This document shows positions 8,557 through 18,137 of a stretch of DNA of 64,000 bases, in pieces. The first letter of the stretch is position 1. Every line of letters starts with the position of its first letter. The DNA is from Flavobacterium sp. H122. Lineage in GTDB: Bacteria > Bacteroidota > Bacteroidia > Flavobacteriales > Flavobacteriaceae. Location: contig NZ_SJZD01000006.1 in the NCBI RefSeq assembly GCF_004959765.1, positions 25,373-89,372 on the forward strand. The letters run 5' to 3'. The notes under the pieces were generated by a model. It saw only the letters and a program-made list of their open reading frames with translations. It did no database searches and had not been told where the DNA came from. A program made the translations under genes and the position numbers.

Positions 8557-9708
8557 TTGATTTTGAAGAACATTACATTTACTATCCATAATAAAATGGA
8601 TGAACTGCCTCAAACCTGGGACAATGCAGCACGGGAAAACGCTTTTCTACAAACCCCTTATCTGTCGGTTTTAGAAAAATCAGCACCTGTAAATATGCAG
8701 TGTTTTTATATTTCTATTTATGAAAACGGGGAACATATTGGCGTTGCTTTGGCACAGTATTTAAGAGTAGCCGAACTGGAATCTTTTGGTGACCGAGACA
8801 AATGCATAAAAACCTCTGTCAGAAATTTTATTTTCAGAAATTTTGCTTCAAACGTTTTATTTCTGGGCAATAATATGATAACCGGACAAAACGGCTATAC
8901 TTTTAGCAAACCAATTGATTTTAAACATATAAGCAAAATACTTATCGATTGTTCAGAAGCCATTATTGAGTATTTCAAAAAGAAAAACATCAGGATGCAT
9001 ATTATTTCTTTTAAAGATTTTTACCAGCATTGTTCTGATGAATTAAAAAAATATGATTTTGCCAAAATGTACGATTTTAACGTACAACCCAACATGATTT
9101 TTGAATTAAATCAAAACTGGGAAAGCAAAGAAGACTATTTCGATTCATTTTCAAAAAAATACCGTGATCAATACAAACGTTCGCATAAAAAATTTGACGG
9201 GATTACTGTTAAAGAATTAGAGCTCGAAGAAATCATTTCAAACGAGGAACGTATTTATCAGCTGTACCATCACGTAGCTGTAAATGCTCCTTTTAACACA
9301 TTCTTTTTAGCCAAAAACCACTTCTCCACCTTTAAAAAACAATGTGGGTGTAAATTTAAATTTTTCGGATACTTCTTAGATGAAAAACTGGTTGGTTTTC
9401 ACACTTTGTTATTAAACGGCGACATACTTGAAACCTATTTTTTAGGATATGACGATCATGTACAAAAAGAAAACATGCTCTATTTGAACATGCTTTACAA
9501 CATGACTGAATTTGGAATCGAACACCAATTTGAAAAAATCATTTTTGGCCGGACAGCATTGGAAATAAAAAGTTCCATTGGAGCCAAACCGGTAATGATG
9601 TCAGGATTTATCAAACATCAAAACAAACTCATCAACAAATACATTGATAAAATTTTCATCAGGTTAGAACCTAAAATAGAATGGCAGCAAAGGCATCCTT
9701 TTAAATGA
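8557..9708 (+). CDS. GNAT-fold acetyltransferase-like protein (Acetyltransf_6/BioF2 type)
   Basis: 383-residue protein resembling the FemAB/BioF2-like GNAT group. The recognisable part is the C-terminal half (about 190-330): a basic YRDQYKRSHKK segment followed by FGYFLDEKLVGFHTLLLNG and YFLGYD, typical of a GNAT core beta-sheet. The substrate is unknown. The reading frame opens with TTG at 8557; the first ATG (8596) would remove 13 residues. I kept the TTG because the encoded ITFTIHNK stretch continues the predicted first beta-strand, but this is not certain. The start is immediately behind the terminator of the preceding gene. Confidence 0.7.
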   Translation: MILKNITFTIHNKMDELPQTWDNAARENAFLQTPYLSVLEKSAPVNMQCFYISIYENGEHIGVALAQYLRVAELESFGDRDKCIKTSVRNFIFRNFASNVLFLGNNMITGQNGYTFSKPIDFKHISKILIDCSEAIIEYFKKKNIRMHIISFKDFYQHCSDELKKYDFAKMYDFNVQPNMIFELNQNWESKEDYFDSFSKKYRDQYKRSHKKFDGITVKELELEEIISNEERIYQLYHHVAVNAPFNTFFLAKNHFSTFKKQCGCKFKFFGYFLDEKLVGFHTLLLNGDILETYFLGYDDHVQKENMLYLNMLYNMTEFGIEHQFEKIIFGRTALEIKSSIGAKPVMMSGFIKHQNKLINKYIDKIFIRLEPKIEWQQRHPFK

Positions 9709-9713
9709 GTGAT

Positions 9714-9743
9714 CAGTATTCAGTCTCAGTACTCAGTTTCAGT
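9714..9743 (+). repeat. Degenerate CAGT-unit tandem repeat
   Basis: Five CAGT units separated by 2-3 nt (ATT, CT, ACT, TT) in the convergent spacer between the GNAT-like gene and the ABC-F gene. No function is assigned. Confidence 0.6.
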
Positions 9744-9785
9744 GCTTAGAAATTATATCGTTAAGTATATAACCAATTATTCATA

Positions 9786-11699
9786 CTACATTTCAAGCTC
9801 CATCTGAACAGTTTCCCATTCTTCCATAAGTTTGTCCAATTCTTTTTTCTTATTCTCATAAGCTGTAAAAAAGCTCGCATTTTCAATTAATTTGTCATAA
9901 TTGGTTGCCAACTCCTTATCGTCTTTTTGAATATCTTTTTCTAATTGCTGAATCTGACTTTCAATTTTGGACAATTTATTTTGCAGTGACTTTTGTGCTT
10001 TTTGTTCTTCGTATGACAAGTTTTTCTTCTCAACTACACTTGGAACAGCTATTTTTTCCACTACATCTTTCTTTTCCACCTCGCGGAAATTATCCACATT
10101 GCGTTGCTCCAAAAAGAAATTAATATCACCTAAATATTCTTTTATCTTTTTGTCTTTAAATTCATAAACCGTATTTGCCATACCCTGCAAGAAATCACGG
10201 TCGTGAGATACCAACAAGAGCGTTCCTTCAAATTTCTGCAACGCCGCTTTCAAAACATTTTTAGATTTAATATCAAGGTGATTCGTAGGCTCGTCCATGA
10301 CAAGCACATTAAACGGCATCAATAACAACTTACACAAAGCCAGTCGGTTTCTTTCACCTCCTGAAAGGACTTTCACTTTCTTTTCCACATCATCACCTCT
10401 AAACAGGAAAGCACCTAACATGTCACGGACTTTGGAACGATTAGTGTCCGTAGCCGCTTCAAGCATGGTATCCAGCAATGTTTTTTCACCATCCAGATAT
10501 TCTGCCTGATTTTGGGCAAAATACCCTAACTGCACATTATGACCTAGCTTAATAATACCTTCATAAGGGAACTCATTCACAATAGCTTTTATGAAAGTCG
10601 ATTTACCCTGTCCGTTTTGCCCCACAAAAGCAATCTTGCTTCCACGCTCAATCAACAAAGAAATATCTTTAAGAATTACTTTTTCATCATACGCTTTAGT
10701 CACATGTTCTGCTTCAATCACCACGCGGCCCGGCACAACAGAAACCGGAAACGTAATACTCATTACCGAATTATCATCTTCATCGACTTCAATCCGTTCG
10801 ACTTTATCCAGCTTTTTAATTAAAGACTGTGCCATAGAAGCTTTTGAAGCTTTAGCACGGAATTTCTCGATTAACTTTTCGGTTTCTTCAATCTTTTTCT
10901 GTTGGTTTTTTTGAGTAGCCAATTGCTTTTCACGAATTTCTTCTCTTAAAACCAAATATTGAGAATACGGTTTATTAAAATCATAAGCTTTGCCTAAAGA
11001 AATTTCGATAGTTCTGTTAGTCACATTATCCAAAAACATTTTATCGTGCGAAACAATCACCACAACTCCAGGGAACGATTTTAAGAAGCTTTCCAGCCAA
11101 ATGATACTTTCGATATCCAAGTGATTCGTAGGCTCATCCAGAAGCAAAATATCGTTAGACTGTAGTAATAATTTAGCCAATTCGATACGCATACGCCATC
11201 CGCCTGAAAAAGTATCCGTTTGATTGTTAAAATCTTCACGTTTAAAACCCAAACCTAACAAAATCTTTTCGGTATCACCAACATAACTATAGCCTCCAAG
11301 AATTTCATAATGATGCTGTACATCACTAAGTTTTTCAATCAACTCAGAATATTCATCACTTTCATAATCGGTGCGTGAAGCCAATTGATGATTGATTTCA
11401 TCAATTTTAAATTCAGCTGTTTTGATTTCCTCAAAAGCCTGATAAGCTTCCTCAAGCACCGTTCTGCCTTTTACGAAATCAATATCCTGACGCAGGAAAC
11501 CTATACGAACTTCCTTTTCAGTAGCTATACTACCTGAATCAGGTTTAAAATCTCCTGCCAAAATTTTCAGCATAGTAGATTTTCCAGCACCGTTTTTACC
11601 TACCAGTCCAACTCTGTCACCTGCACCCAGACGAAAAGTTACTTCTTCAAACAAATAGGTACCTCCAAAAGAAATCGATAAATTATGAATATTCAGCAT
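9786..11699 (-). CDS. ABC-F family ATPase (Uup-like)
   Basis: 637-residue ABC-F protein with two ATP-binding cassettes and no membrane domain. Cassette 1 has GKNGAGKST (Walker A), a FSGGWRMR signature and LLDEPTNHLD; cassette 2 has GQNGQGKST, LSGGERNR and VMDEPTNHLD. A charged linker (about 235-310) joins them, and a C-terminal coiled coil (about 545-637) follows, as in Uup. ABC-F proteins act on the ribosome, relieving stalled or difficult translation, and some give antibiotic resistance. Conserved housekeeping context argues against resistance. It is divergent from the DUF983 gene with a 64-bp spacer. Confidence 0.9.
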   Translation of the reverse strand: MLNIHNLSISFGGTYLFEEVTFRLGAGDRVGLVGKNGAGKSTMLKILAGDFKPDSGSIATEKEVRIGFLRQDIDFVKGRTVLEEAYQAFEEIKTAEFKIDEINHQLASRTDYESDEYSELIEKLSDVQHHYEILGGYSYVGDTEKILLGLGFKREDFNNQTDTFSGGWRMRIELAKLLLQSNDILLLDEPTNHLDIESIIWLESFLKSFPGVVVIVSHDKMFLDNVTNRTIEISLGKAYDFNKPYSQYLVLREEIREKQLATQKNQQKKIEETEKLIEKFRAKASKASMAQSLIKKLDKVERIEVDEDDNSVMSITFPVSVVPGRVVIEAEHVTKAYDEKVILKDISLLIERGSKIAFVGQNGQGKSTFIKAIVNEFPYEGIIKLGHNVQLGYFAQNQAEYLDGEKTLLDTMLEAATDTNRSKVRDMLGAFLFRGDDVEKKVKVLSGGERNRLALCKLLLMPFNVLVMDEPTNHLDIKSKNVLKAALQKFEGTLLLVSHDRDFLQGMANTVYEFKDKKIKEYLGDINFFLEQRNVDNFREVEKKDVVEKIAVPSVVEKKNLSYEEQKAQKSLQNKLSKIESQIQQLEKDIQKDDKELATNYDKLIENASFFTAYENKKKELDKLMEEWETVQMELEM

Positions 11700-11739
11700 A
11701 TCTGTGACTTAAATTACATTCTCAAAAGCAGAAAAAAAC

Positions 11740-11747
11740 TACCTTTG
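11740..11747 (+). promoter_or_regulatory. Candidate -7 box for the DUF983 gene
   Basis: TACCTTTG matches TANNTTTG 16 nt upstream of ATG 11764. The -33 region lacks a clear TTG. Confidence 0.35.
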
Positions 11748-11763
11748 ATTAAATTTTTTGCAA

Positions 11764-12156
11764 ATGTTAAAAAAAGGATTGAAAATCAATAGCATTTTAA
11801 CAGGAAGTTGTCCAAAATGCCAGGAAGAAAGTATGTATGTGAGTAATAACATGTACAATCCCAACTATACGATTAAAATGAACGACAGCTGCAGTCATTG
11901 CGGCACACGCTACAAAATAGAACCTTCGTTCTTTTATGGCGCCATGTATGTCAGTTATGCCGTAGGTGTAGCCTTTGGTGTTGCTGCGTTTGTTATCTTT
12001 TATTTTTTTCTTAAAACAGATTTAAAAACTGCATTCATAGGTATTTGCGGGACACTTTTAGGTTTAATGCCGTTAATCATGCGACTATCAAGAAATATTT
12101 GGATTAACTTCTTTATTTCTTATGACAAAGACTGGAAAAATGATATAAAAAAATAA
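11764..12156 (+). CDS. DUF983 family membrane protein
   Basis: 130-residue protein of the DUF983 family: an N-terminal zinc-ribbon-like pair of CxxC motifs (CPKC near residue 18 and CSHC near 46) followed by two membrane segments (about 60-85 and 92-112). Function is unknown. ATG 11764 (MLKKGLK) is chosen over an in-frame TTG two codons upstream. It converges on the FAD oxidoreductase gene with a shared bidirectional terminator. Confidence 0.85.
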   Translation: MLKKGLKINSILTGSCPKCQEESMYVSNNMYNPNYTIKMNDSCSHCGTRYKIEPSFFYGAMYVSYAVGVAFGVAAFVIFYFFLKTDLKTAFIGICGTLLGLMPLIMRLSRNIWINFFISYDKDWKNDIKK

Positions 12157-12180
12157 GTGCTTAACAGCACTTATTTTTTT
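12147..12180. terminator. Bidirectional terminator between DUF983 and FAD oxidoreductase genes
   Basis: Stem AAAAAAATAAGTGC / GCACTTATTTTTTT with a 6-nt loop. The A and T runs flank the stem symmetrically, so it can end transcripts from both sides; it contains the stop codons of both genes. Confidence 0.85.
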
Positions 12181-13229
12181 ATTCCTAATTTTTTATAAAA
12201 CCGTTCAATTGAGATATTTGGATCCGGAGGTATATTATTCTCAATACTATAATAAAGTTCTTTAGCAAGCCATGGCCCAAGCATCACCCCACGTGTTCCA
12301 AGTCCGTTAAGGACATGCAGCTTTTTATGCACGTGATGACTGCCTATCAACGGTCTTCTGTCTTTGACCGTAGGCCGAACTCCTGCAAAATGCTTAATAA
12401 TCTCAAAATCACAATCAATGAGTTCCTTTAGATTATCAATAAGTTCGCGTTTACCTTCTTCAGTCGGCAAATCAGTTTTATCCTCCCAATTGTAAGTAGC
12501 ACCAACCTTAAACATTGATTCTCCAATTGGCAAAATAAAAATACTGGATTTTAAAACAACATCCAGATTCAAATCCGGAGCTTTAATGATTAGCAATTCG
12601 CCCTTTGTACCATCCAACGGCAGATAATTGAAGTACGGATTTTTCTGAAGCCCAAAACCTTCTGCAAAAACAACATTTTTAAATTTTTGCTTTTTATACT
12701 CCACATAGCTGTCAAAATCGGCAAGTTCACTATAATCAAACGACTCGTTACTAAAAGAATCATTTATCCTGAGAAAATCAATATAAGCATCAACCAGCGA
12801 AGATATCTCGACATAACCCGTATTTAAAACTTCCCCGAAACCAAATTCCGAAGAAATAGATTTATATTGCTTTTGAATAATTTCTGTAGAAAGAAATGGT
12901 GCCAGATTAGGCTTATCTGCTGCCTGAAACCAATTATTCTGTTCCTCAATAGAAGCAAATTTTCTGTAAATGGGAATTTTATAATCAAACTTTATCTTCA
13001 ACTTATCTTCTAATGCATTTAAAAAAGTCAGACTGAAGCCCAGTTGCTCTCTAGCCTTCCAAACTTCACTAAAACGTTTTAAAATCACAGGATTATACAA
13101 TCCACCGGCTATTCTGGATGAATTCGTAGAAAAATCATCAACTACTTTAACCGACTTGCCATTCTGCAACGCAATCTCGGCAAAACTAACCCCGGCAATA
13201 CCTGCACCAACAATTAAATAATCTATCAT
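12171..13229 (-). CDS. FAD-dependent oxidoreductase (DAO family)
   Basis: 352-residue DAO-family flavoprotein. An N-terminal Rossmann motif IVGAGIAGVSFAE with an acidic strand end (VVDDF), the SSRIAGGLYNP segment and a C-terminal NGLGTRGVMLGP FAD-contacting loop are seen. The family includes glycine oxidase, D-amino-acid oxidase and the oxidase domain of MnmC. FAGVRPTVKDRRPLIG resembles the MnmC/ThiO C-terminal pattern, but no methyltransferase domain is fused. The substrate cannot be decided. It is monocistronic between two terminators. Confidence 0.8.
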   Translation of the reverse strand: MIDYLIVGAGIAGVSFAEIALQNGKSVKVVDDFSTNSSRIAGGLYNPVILKRFSEVWKAREQLGFSLTFLNALEDKLKIKFDYKIPIYRKFASIEEQNNWFQAADKPNLAPFLSTEIIQKQYKSISSEFGFGEVLNTGYVEISSLVDAYIDFLRINDSFSNESFDYSELADFDSYVEYKKQKFKNVVFAEGFGLQKNPYFNYLPLDGTKGELLIIKAPDLNLDVVLKSSIFILPIGESMFKVGATYNWEDKTDLPTEEGKRELIDNLKELIDCDFEIIKHFAGVRPTVKDRRPLIGSHHVHKKLHVLNGLGTRGVMLGPWLAKELYYSIENNIPPDPNISIERFYKKLGIKK

Positions 13230-13242
13230 ACTGCAAAAATAA

Positions 13243-13270
13243 AAAACTCCAGTCTAACAACTGGAGTTTT
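13243..13270 (-). terminator. Terminator of the gldKLMN transcript
   Basis: Perfect 10-bp stem AAAACTCCAG / CTGGAGTTTT with an 8-nt loop, flanked by a minus-strand T run. It lies 24 nt after the gldN stop. Confidence 0.85.
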
Positions 13271-13294
13271 CTATATAATTGGAGAAATTTAGTA

Positions 13295-14290
13295 TTAATA
13301 AGTCCACATATCCTGTTCGAAATCGCGAATCTTATTCTTAACTCTTTCAGACTCTATCAACTGCATTAAAGAATTATCTTTCATGTACTTCGCGATATCA
13401 CGGTCATTATAGATATTTTCTTCTTTATAAATAACAGAATTGAATCTTCTTGAATTTAATAAATGATCGAATGAAATAGGCATTGAAGAATTTCTTTCAT
13501 TGAATGCTTTTGATTCATGCAAAACTTCGCGTGCATCCGGGTAGAAAACCCAAAACAATTCAATATAATCTTTTTCTTCTTCTGTTTTACCCATTGTGTA
13601 AACGTCTGGAATAACCGGACAGATACCTAAAATTCTATAACGCAAGTCTGCCTGTCTTTTATCGAAATACCATATTCCAACAAGTTTATAGTCAGATACA
13701 TCTATTGAAGCTAAATCCTGCTTGCTGATATACTCGGTAGAGATAAATTTAGAAGCTGGAATAACTTTAGTTTCCACACCAATCTTCTTTTTCTTTTTAC
13801 CTTTACCTTCGTAAATAGGCACTTCAACTGTTCTTGAGCGATATGCATTAATATCAGTATTCATCTCCTCACGACCGGCATCAGTAGTATCAATTTTTGT
13901 CAAAGAAGCGTTGATATCCTTCAAAGTTTTCTTTTCTCTAAAGTAGCTGTCTCCGTAAACTTCGGTAATTCTACCTGATTTAATACCTTTGATAAGTACG
14001 TCATATAAAGAACGACGGTCACTACCAATACTAACTGTATCGATTGGATAATACAATGAGAAATTAATACGCTCATCCAAGTCGATGATTTCCCATACTT
14101 TTTTTGACATCAAAATGTCACGATCATCCACATAACCATAGTCAAGTGGTTTATCATTATCTTTAAGCTGTTGAGCTGCAGATTTCAAACCAATATCCTG
14201 AGGTTTTTTTGCATTCAACACATTTGACTGCGCGAAAGTTGATCCACTTCCAGCAATTAAAACTGCTAATAATAAATTTCTCCAATTCAT
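13295..14290 (-). CDS. gldN: Gliding motility / T9SS protein GldN
   Basis: 331-residue periplasmic or outer-membrane-associated component of the type IX secretion system. GldN (PorN in Porphyromonas) forms a ring with the lipoprotein GldK. An N-terminal signal peptide ends near residue 20 (STFAQ). The family pattern YGYVDDRDILMSKKVWEIIDLDERIN and the WVFYPDAREVLH segment are present. It is the last gene of gldK-gldL-gldM-gldN, 48 nt after gldM, and is followed by a terminator. Length agrees with Flavobacterium GldN. Confidence 0.95.
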   Translation of the reverse strand: MNWRNLLLAVLIAGSGSTFAQSNVLNAKKPQDIGLKSAAQQLKDNDKPLDYGYVDDRDILMSKKVWEIIDLDERINFSLYYPIDTVSIGSDRRSLYDVLIKGIKSGRITEVYGDSYFREKKTLKDINASLTKIDTTDAGREEMNTDINAYRSRTVEVPIYEGKGKKKKKIGVETKVIPASKFISTEYISKQDLASIDVSDYKLVGIWYFDKRQADLRYRILGICPVIPDVYTMGKTEEEKDYIELFWVFYPDAREVLHESKAFNERNSSMPISFDHLLNSRRFNSVIYKEENIYNDRDIAKYMKDNSLMQLIESERVKNKIRDFEQDMWTY

Positions 14291-14338
14291 ATTTTACTAT
14301 TTGAGGCGTTTAAAAACTTAAACGAAATTTATATTTAA

Positions 14339-15868
14339 TTATTGTACTTCATAAGTACATGTAGATACACGTTTAGCAACCTGATCAATACCAGAGAAAT
14401 TAGCTTTGATTTCAGAAATTACTACTACGTCACCTCTTTGTGCTTTTTGGATAGCCGCTTTAGCTCTTCCATCCATTCTGCTTCCAGATACTACAATTGT
14501 AGGCTGACCAGGAACTTTAACATTGAATTGTGTTACATTAACCGTTACAGGGAAATCGAAATCTTCCATAACAGCAGAAATAGTACACACTTCCAAGTTA
14601 GATTTAGGACCTTTTGCTGCAACCTCACCACGGATTTTTCCAGTTGGTGCAGGTAAACCTTTAATTCTGAATTCTCTTCTGTCAGATACTACTTTACCAT
14701 CAGGTAATTTAGCGCTAACGTTGATCATTACAGTACTACCAGGACCAGGTCTTAATGTATATTTACCGTTACCAGTTTTTGACATACCTGGTGCAGATGC
14801 ATTTACATTGTTATCTCCAACACCAGCAAATGAAATTGACATAGGGTTAGGAACACCACGGTAAACCACATTCATCTTATCAGCAGAAATAGTAGCTGAA
14901 TTAGGACGAGGTACTACAACGTATTTTCCGGCAAATTTCAAAGGAATTGTTTTACCATCTTCCAAGAAAGTAAACTGACCATTAATGTTTTGCTCACCTA
15001 CTCCACCTGCAGTTGTAGAAATGATAGCCTGACCATTTTCCAAACGTCCAGGACCTTGGAAAGATGTTGGCTTAGTATTTTCATCATAACGACCCAATAC
15101 TACTTTACCTTTTACAGCTTCTCCCTGGAAGTAAGCATTTTTCTCCAACACAACAATTGCCTGATAGTTGCTGTAAGAAGCAGTTTGAACCGCTGCTTTT
15201 CCTAAAGCCGCACTGATTACATCAGCTTCCGCTTTCTTAGCATCATTCTGCCAAGCTGACAACTTAGCTAATGAAGCAATAGCAGGGAAACCTTTGAAAT
15301 GATAATCCAAGTATTTTACTTTGATACCATCTTTGTTCTCAACATCAGAAAGATCAAATTTCTTGTTTACTTCATTAAGGATCGGAGCGTATTTTTTCTC
15401 ATTTCCTAAAGCGTCTTTCATAGCAGCTTTGAACGTTTCAATTGCACTGATTACAGCGTTTCCTTCATTAGTATAACCTTCACCACGAAACCAGCTGTTA
15501 TCTAAATTATCAGCTTTATCCATAGATTCATAAGGTAATTTACCATTTTCAGGCTTAACACCTTTTAACACATCAGTTTTTAAAGTTGCAACAAAATCAT
15601 AGAATTTTTTTGTAGCAGCTTCTACTTTATGAGCAGTTACAGCGGCACCTTCGAATTCACCTTTAGCCTCTAAAGCTTTAGTATCCAATGCCAATAACAT
15701 TTGCTCGTTAGTCATTTTAGAAGATTCATTAGCGCCTTCGAATTTTTCATTCATCAAACCGAAAGCAGATAATACTTCTTTAGACATATTCATTGCCAAC
15801 ATCGCGATGAAAACCAAATACATCAGGTTAATCATCTTCTGTCTAGGGGTTAATTTTCCTCCTGCCAT
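14339..15868 (-). CDS. gldM: Gliding motility / T9SS motor protein GldM
   Basis: 509-residue inner-membrane motor subunit. One N-terminal helix (about 14-32) follows the conserved GGKLTPRQKMINLMYLVF, and the remainder is a long periplasmic rod. With GldL it forms the proton-driven motor that powers type IX secretion and gliding; the periplasmic part reaches to the GldKN ring. The length matches the Flavobacterium johnsoniae protein. It begins 48 nt after gldL in the gldKLMN operon. Signal-anchor charge (KLTPRQK before the helix) agrees with a cytoplasmic N-terminus. Confidence 0.96.
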   Translation of the reverse strand: MAGGKLTPRQKMINLMYLVFIAMLAMNMSKEVLSAFGLMNEKFEGANESSKMTNEQMLLALDTKALEAKGEFEGAAVTAHKVEAATKKFYDFVATLKTDVLKGVKPENGKLPYESMDKADNLDNSWFRGEGYTNEGNAVISAIETFKAAMKDALGNEKKYAPILNEVNKKFDLSDVENKDGIKVKYLDYHFKGFPAIASLAKLSAWQNDAKKAEADVISAALGKAAVQTASYSNYQAIVVLEKNAYFQGEAVKGKVVLGRYDENTKPTSFQGPGRLENGQAIISTTAGGVGEQNINGQFTFLEDGKTIPLKFAGKYVVVPRPNSATISADKMNVVYRGVPNPMSISFAGVGDNNVNASAPGMSKTGNGKYTLRPGPGSTVMINVSAKLPDGKVVSDRREFRIKGLPAPTGKIRGEVAAKGPKSNLEVCTISAVMEDFDFPVTVNVTQFNVKVPGQPTIVVSGSRMDGRAKAAIQKAQRGDVVVISEIKANFSGIDQVAKRVSTCTYEVQ

Positions 15869-15916
15869 TTCCTTCTTTTTTAAATGTTAAAAATTAAATT
15901 GAGAATAACGACAAGA

Positions 15917-16564
15917 TTAACCTCTATTACTCATTGCAGATAACATACCACCGTAAACGCTGTTTAAAGTAGCGATATTAGCAGTCATTGATTGCATTTG
16001 TTCTTTTAATTTAGCAGCATTATCTGCAATTTCTTTATTAGCTTCTGCATTACGAGCAGCGCTATCTAATTGTGCTTTATATAAGCCATTTAAAGACTCC
16101 ATGTTATTAGCTGCAGCCAACATTTCATCAGCATATTTCTTTTGACCTGCCATAGCATCTACTGTTGGAGAAATACTTTTAGCAGCTCCCTCAAAATTTT
16201 TGATACTGTTCCCTAAGCTAGCCATTAAATCACCGTCGATTTTAGCTTCTTTTAACATTGCATCCAATTTTTGAGATAATAACCCTTGAGCTTCAGCAGG
16301 TGTTTCAGCTTTAGCTTTTTTGGCACTAGGATGACCTCCTGCTAATTCAGGATATACTAAAGTCCAGTCTAAATCCTCTTCAACAGGTTCAAAAGCAGAA
16401 AGAGCGAAAATTACTGCCTCAGTAACAAGACCGATAGTCAACATCAAAGTTCCTGTCAACGGTCCGATTTCAAAGTGTGTAATTTTGAATAAAGCTCCAA
16501 TGATTACCACTGCCGCTCCCATTCCATAAGCGAAATTCATTGTTTTTTTACTTAATAGTGCCAT
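15917..16564 (-). CDS. gldL: Gliding motility / T9SS motor protein GldL
   Basis: 215-residue inner-membrane motor subunit partnering GldM. Two transmembrane helices lie at about 10-28 and 36-55. The second contains the glutamate of GLVTEAVIF that in GldL proteins is part of the proton path, and HFEIGPLTG lies between the helices. The C-terminal 150 residues form a cytoplasmic coiled-coil-rich tail (AKAETPAEAQG onward). It is the second gene of gldKLMN. Confidence 0.96.
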   Translation of the reverse strand: MALLSKKTMNFAYGMGAAVVIIGALFKITHFEIGPLTGTLMLTIGLVTEAVIFALSAFEPVEEDLDWTLVYPELAGGHPSAKKAKAETPAEAQGLLSQKLDAMLKEAKIDGDLMASLGNSIKNFEGAAKSISPTVDAMAGQKKYADEMLAAANNMESLNGLYKAQLDSAARNAEANKEIADNAAKLKEQMQSMTANIATLNSVYGGMLSAMSNRG

Positions 16565-16636
16565 AATAATAAATTTTAAGTTAAGTTAATAATTTTGATT
16601 GGTTACTTTTAAAATATAGTTTGGTTTATTATTTGT

Positions 16637-18034
16637 TTATCTTTTTGCTGTGGCATTACCTGTCACATCTGTCCCCATATAATCCTGAATTGTACGAAAA
16701 CCGATATAACTTCTTGCAGAATCTGCATATTCAAAATCACGTGTACTTACCTGTAAGAAATAAGCAACATCTTTCCAAGAACCACCACGTGTTACTTTTC
16801 TCATATTCTTTTGATCAGAAACATTTGGATTCATTGTTGACACGAACTCATATGCTGTAGGATCATATGAAGAATCAGTCCATTCCGCAACGTTACCTGC
16901 CATGTTGTACAAACCATAGTCATTTGCTTCATAAGCATCAACCTCTACAGTATATAAAGCCTGATCTGCTGCATAATCACCACGTACAGGTTTGAAGTTA
17001 GCCAAATAACAAGCTCTGTCATTTTTAGCATAAGGACCACCCCAAGGATAAGTTCCTGACTCAAGACCACCACGTGCGGCATATTCCCATTCTGCTTCAG
17101 TAGGTAAACGGTAAGCACTTACATTATCTTTATGAGATCTTTTTCTAGCACCGTTATGGTACAATGTTCTCCATGCACAAAATGCTTTTGCCTGCTTCCA
17201 GCTCACACCTACAACCGGATAGTCACCATATGCCTGATGCCAGAAATAATCATTATGCATTGGTTCATTATAAGAATAAGCGAAGTCTTTAATCCACACA
17301 GTAGTATCAGGATAAATAGTTAACTCTTCTTGTTTCATGAAGTCTTTTCTTCTACCAACTTTAGCCTTAGCCGCTGCCTGAATATCCATCCAAGTGTACT
17401 TGAATTTCATTTTATCAGAACGTAGCGTTCTTAGTCCGTTATAAGCTTCCTCTGCCGGAACATACATTGAATCCATAACTTCTGCATAGTAAGCATCAGG
17501 ATATTCACTGGTTTTCCATTTAACAGGAACTTTATTGTTTAATTTTCTGCCTGCATAAGGATCATCTCCTGTACCGATACTATAGTAGTTGTCATACATG
17601 TATTTATCATACACTGTCATATTCGTTGTATCAGCATCAAGGAATGCATAATCCCCTATACTACCTCCTTTTTTAGAAGATTTTGAATCTGAATCGCTTT
17701 TCTGACCTAGCTCATCAGCAGCAATAGCTAATTTTGTTCGTACGATTGAGTCTCTCACCCAGTGAACAAACTGACGGTATTCACTATTTGAGATTTCAGT
17801 TTCATCCATGTAAAACGAACGAACTGTCACAGTTTTAGTAGTGGCATCTTGCACGTTAGCTAAATCATCATCAGATTTACCCATGATGAAAGCACCGCCA
17901 GGAATCAACGTCATTCCATAAGGTCTTTCAGGATGCCATGCTTTACCCTGCACCCCTACCAATTGACCATTGTCTTTTGAACCGCAGCTGTATAAAAACG
18001 AAACCAGTACTGCTAATAAAATGAACTTCTTCAT
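16637..18034 (-). CDS. gldK: Gliding motility / T9SS lipoprotein GldK
   Basis: 465-residue outer-membrane lipoprotein that forms the periplasmic ring of the type IX system with GldN. The signal peptide ends in a lipobox (FLYSC, Cys17). The body is a formylglycine-generating-enzyme/SUMF1 fold (MTLIPGGAFIMGKSDDD, RLPTEAEWEYAARGG, NVAEWTDSSYD, TRGGSWKDVA); GldK uses the fold structurally, not as an oxidase. It is the first gene of gldKLMN, 104 nt after an arginase-fold gene; no convincing promoter was found in that gap. Confidence 0.96.
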   Translation of the reverse strand: MKKFILLAVLVSFLYSCGSKDNGQLVGVQGKAWHPERPYGMTLIPGGAFIMGKSDDDLANVQDATTKTVTVRSFYMDETEISNSEYRQFVHWVRDSIVRTKLAIAADELGQKSDSDSKSSKKGGSIGDYAFLDADTTNMTVYDKYMYDNYYSIGTGDDPYAGRKLNNKVPVKWKTSEYPDAYYAEVMDSMYVPAEEAYNGLRTLRSDKMKFKYTWMDIQAAAKAKVGRRKDFMKQEELTIYPDTTVWIKDFAYSYNEPMHNDYFWHQAYGDYPVVGVSWKQAKAFCAWRTLYHNGARKRSHKDNVSAYRLPTEAEWEYAARGGLESGTYPWGGPYAKNDRACYLANFKPVRGDYAADQALYTVEVDAYEANDYGLYNMAGNVAEWTDSSYDPTAYEFVSTMNPNVSDQKNMRKVTRGGSWKDVAYFLQVSTRDFEYADSARSYIGFRTIQDYMGTDVTGNATAKR

Positions 18035-18137
18035 ATAAATTTGGGTTGTTATGTATTCATCGACTTTTTAAGGTTGTAAACCTATTTATTTATTTTTTAA
18101 AAAACAATATTTTTATTAAAAAAAGGTTAAAAAAAAC

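Noticed and set aside
9714..9743. CAGT tandem repeat as a regulatory array
   Set aside because: Short, degenerate and located between two converging genes; similar CAGT-rich tracts are common filler in flavobacterial spacers.
18035..18137. Separate promoter for gldK
   Set aside because: No TANNTTTG or TTG element fits in the gap; transcription from topA/arginase-fold gene is equally possible, so nothing was annotated.
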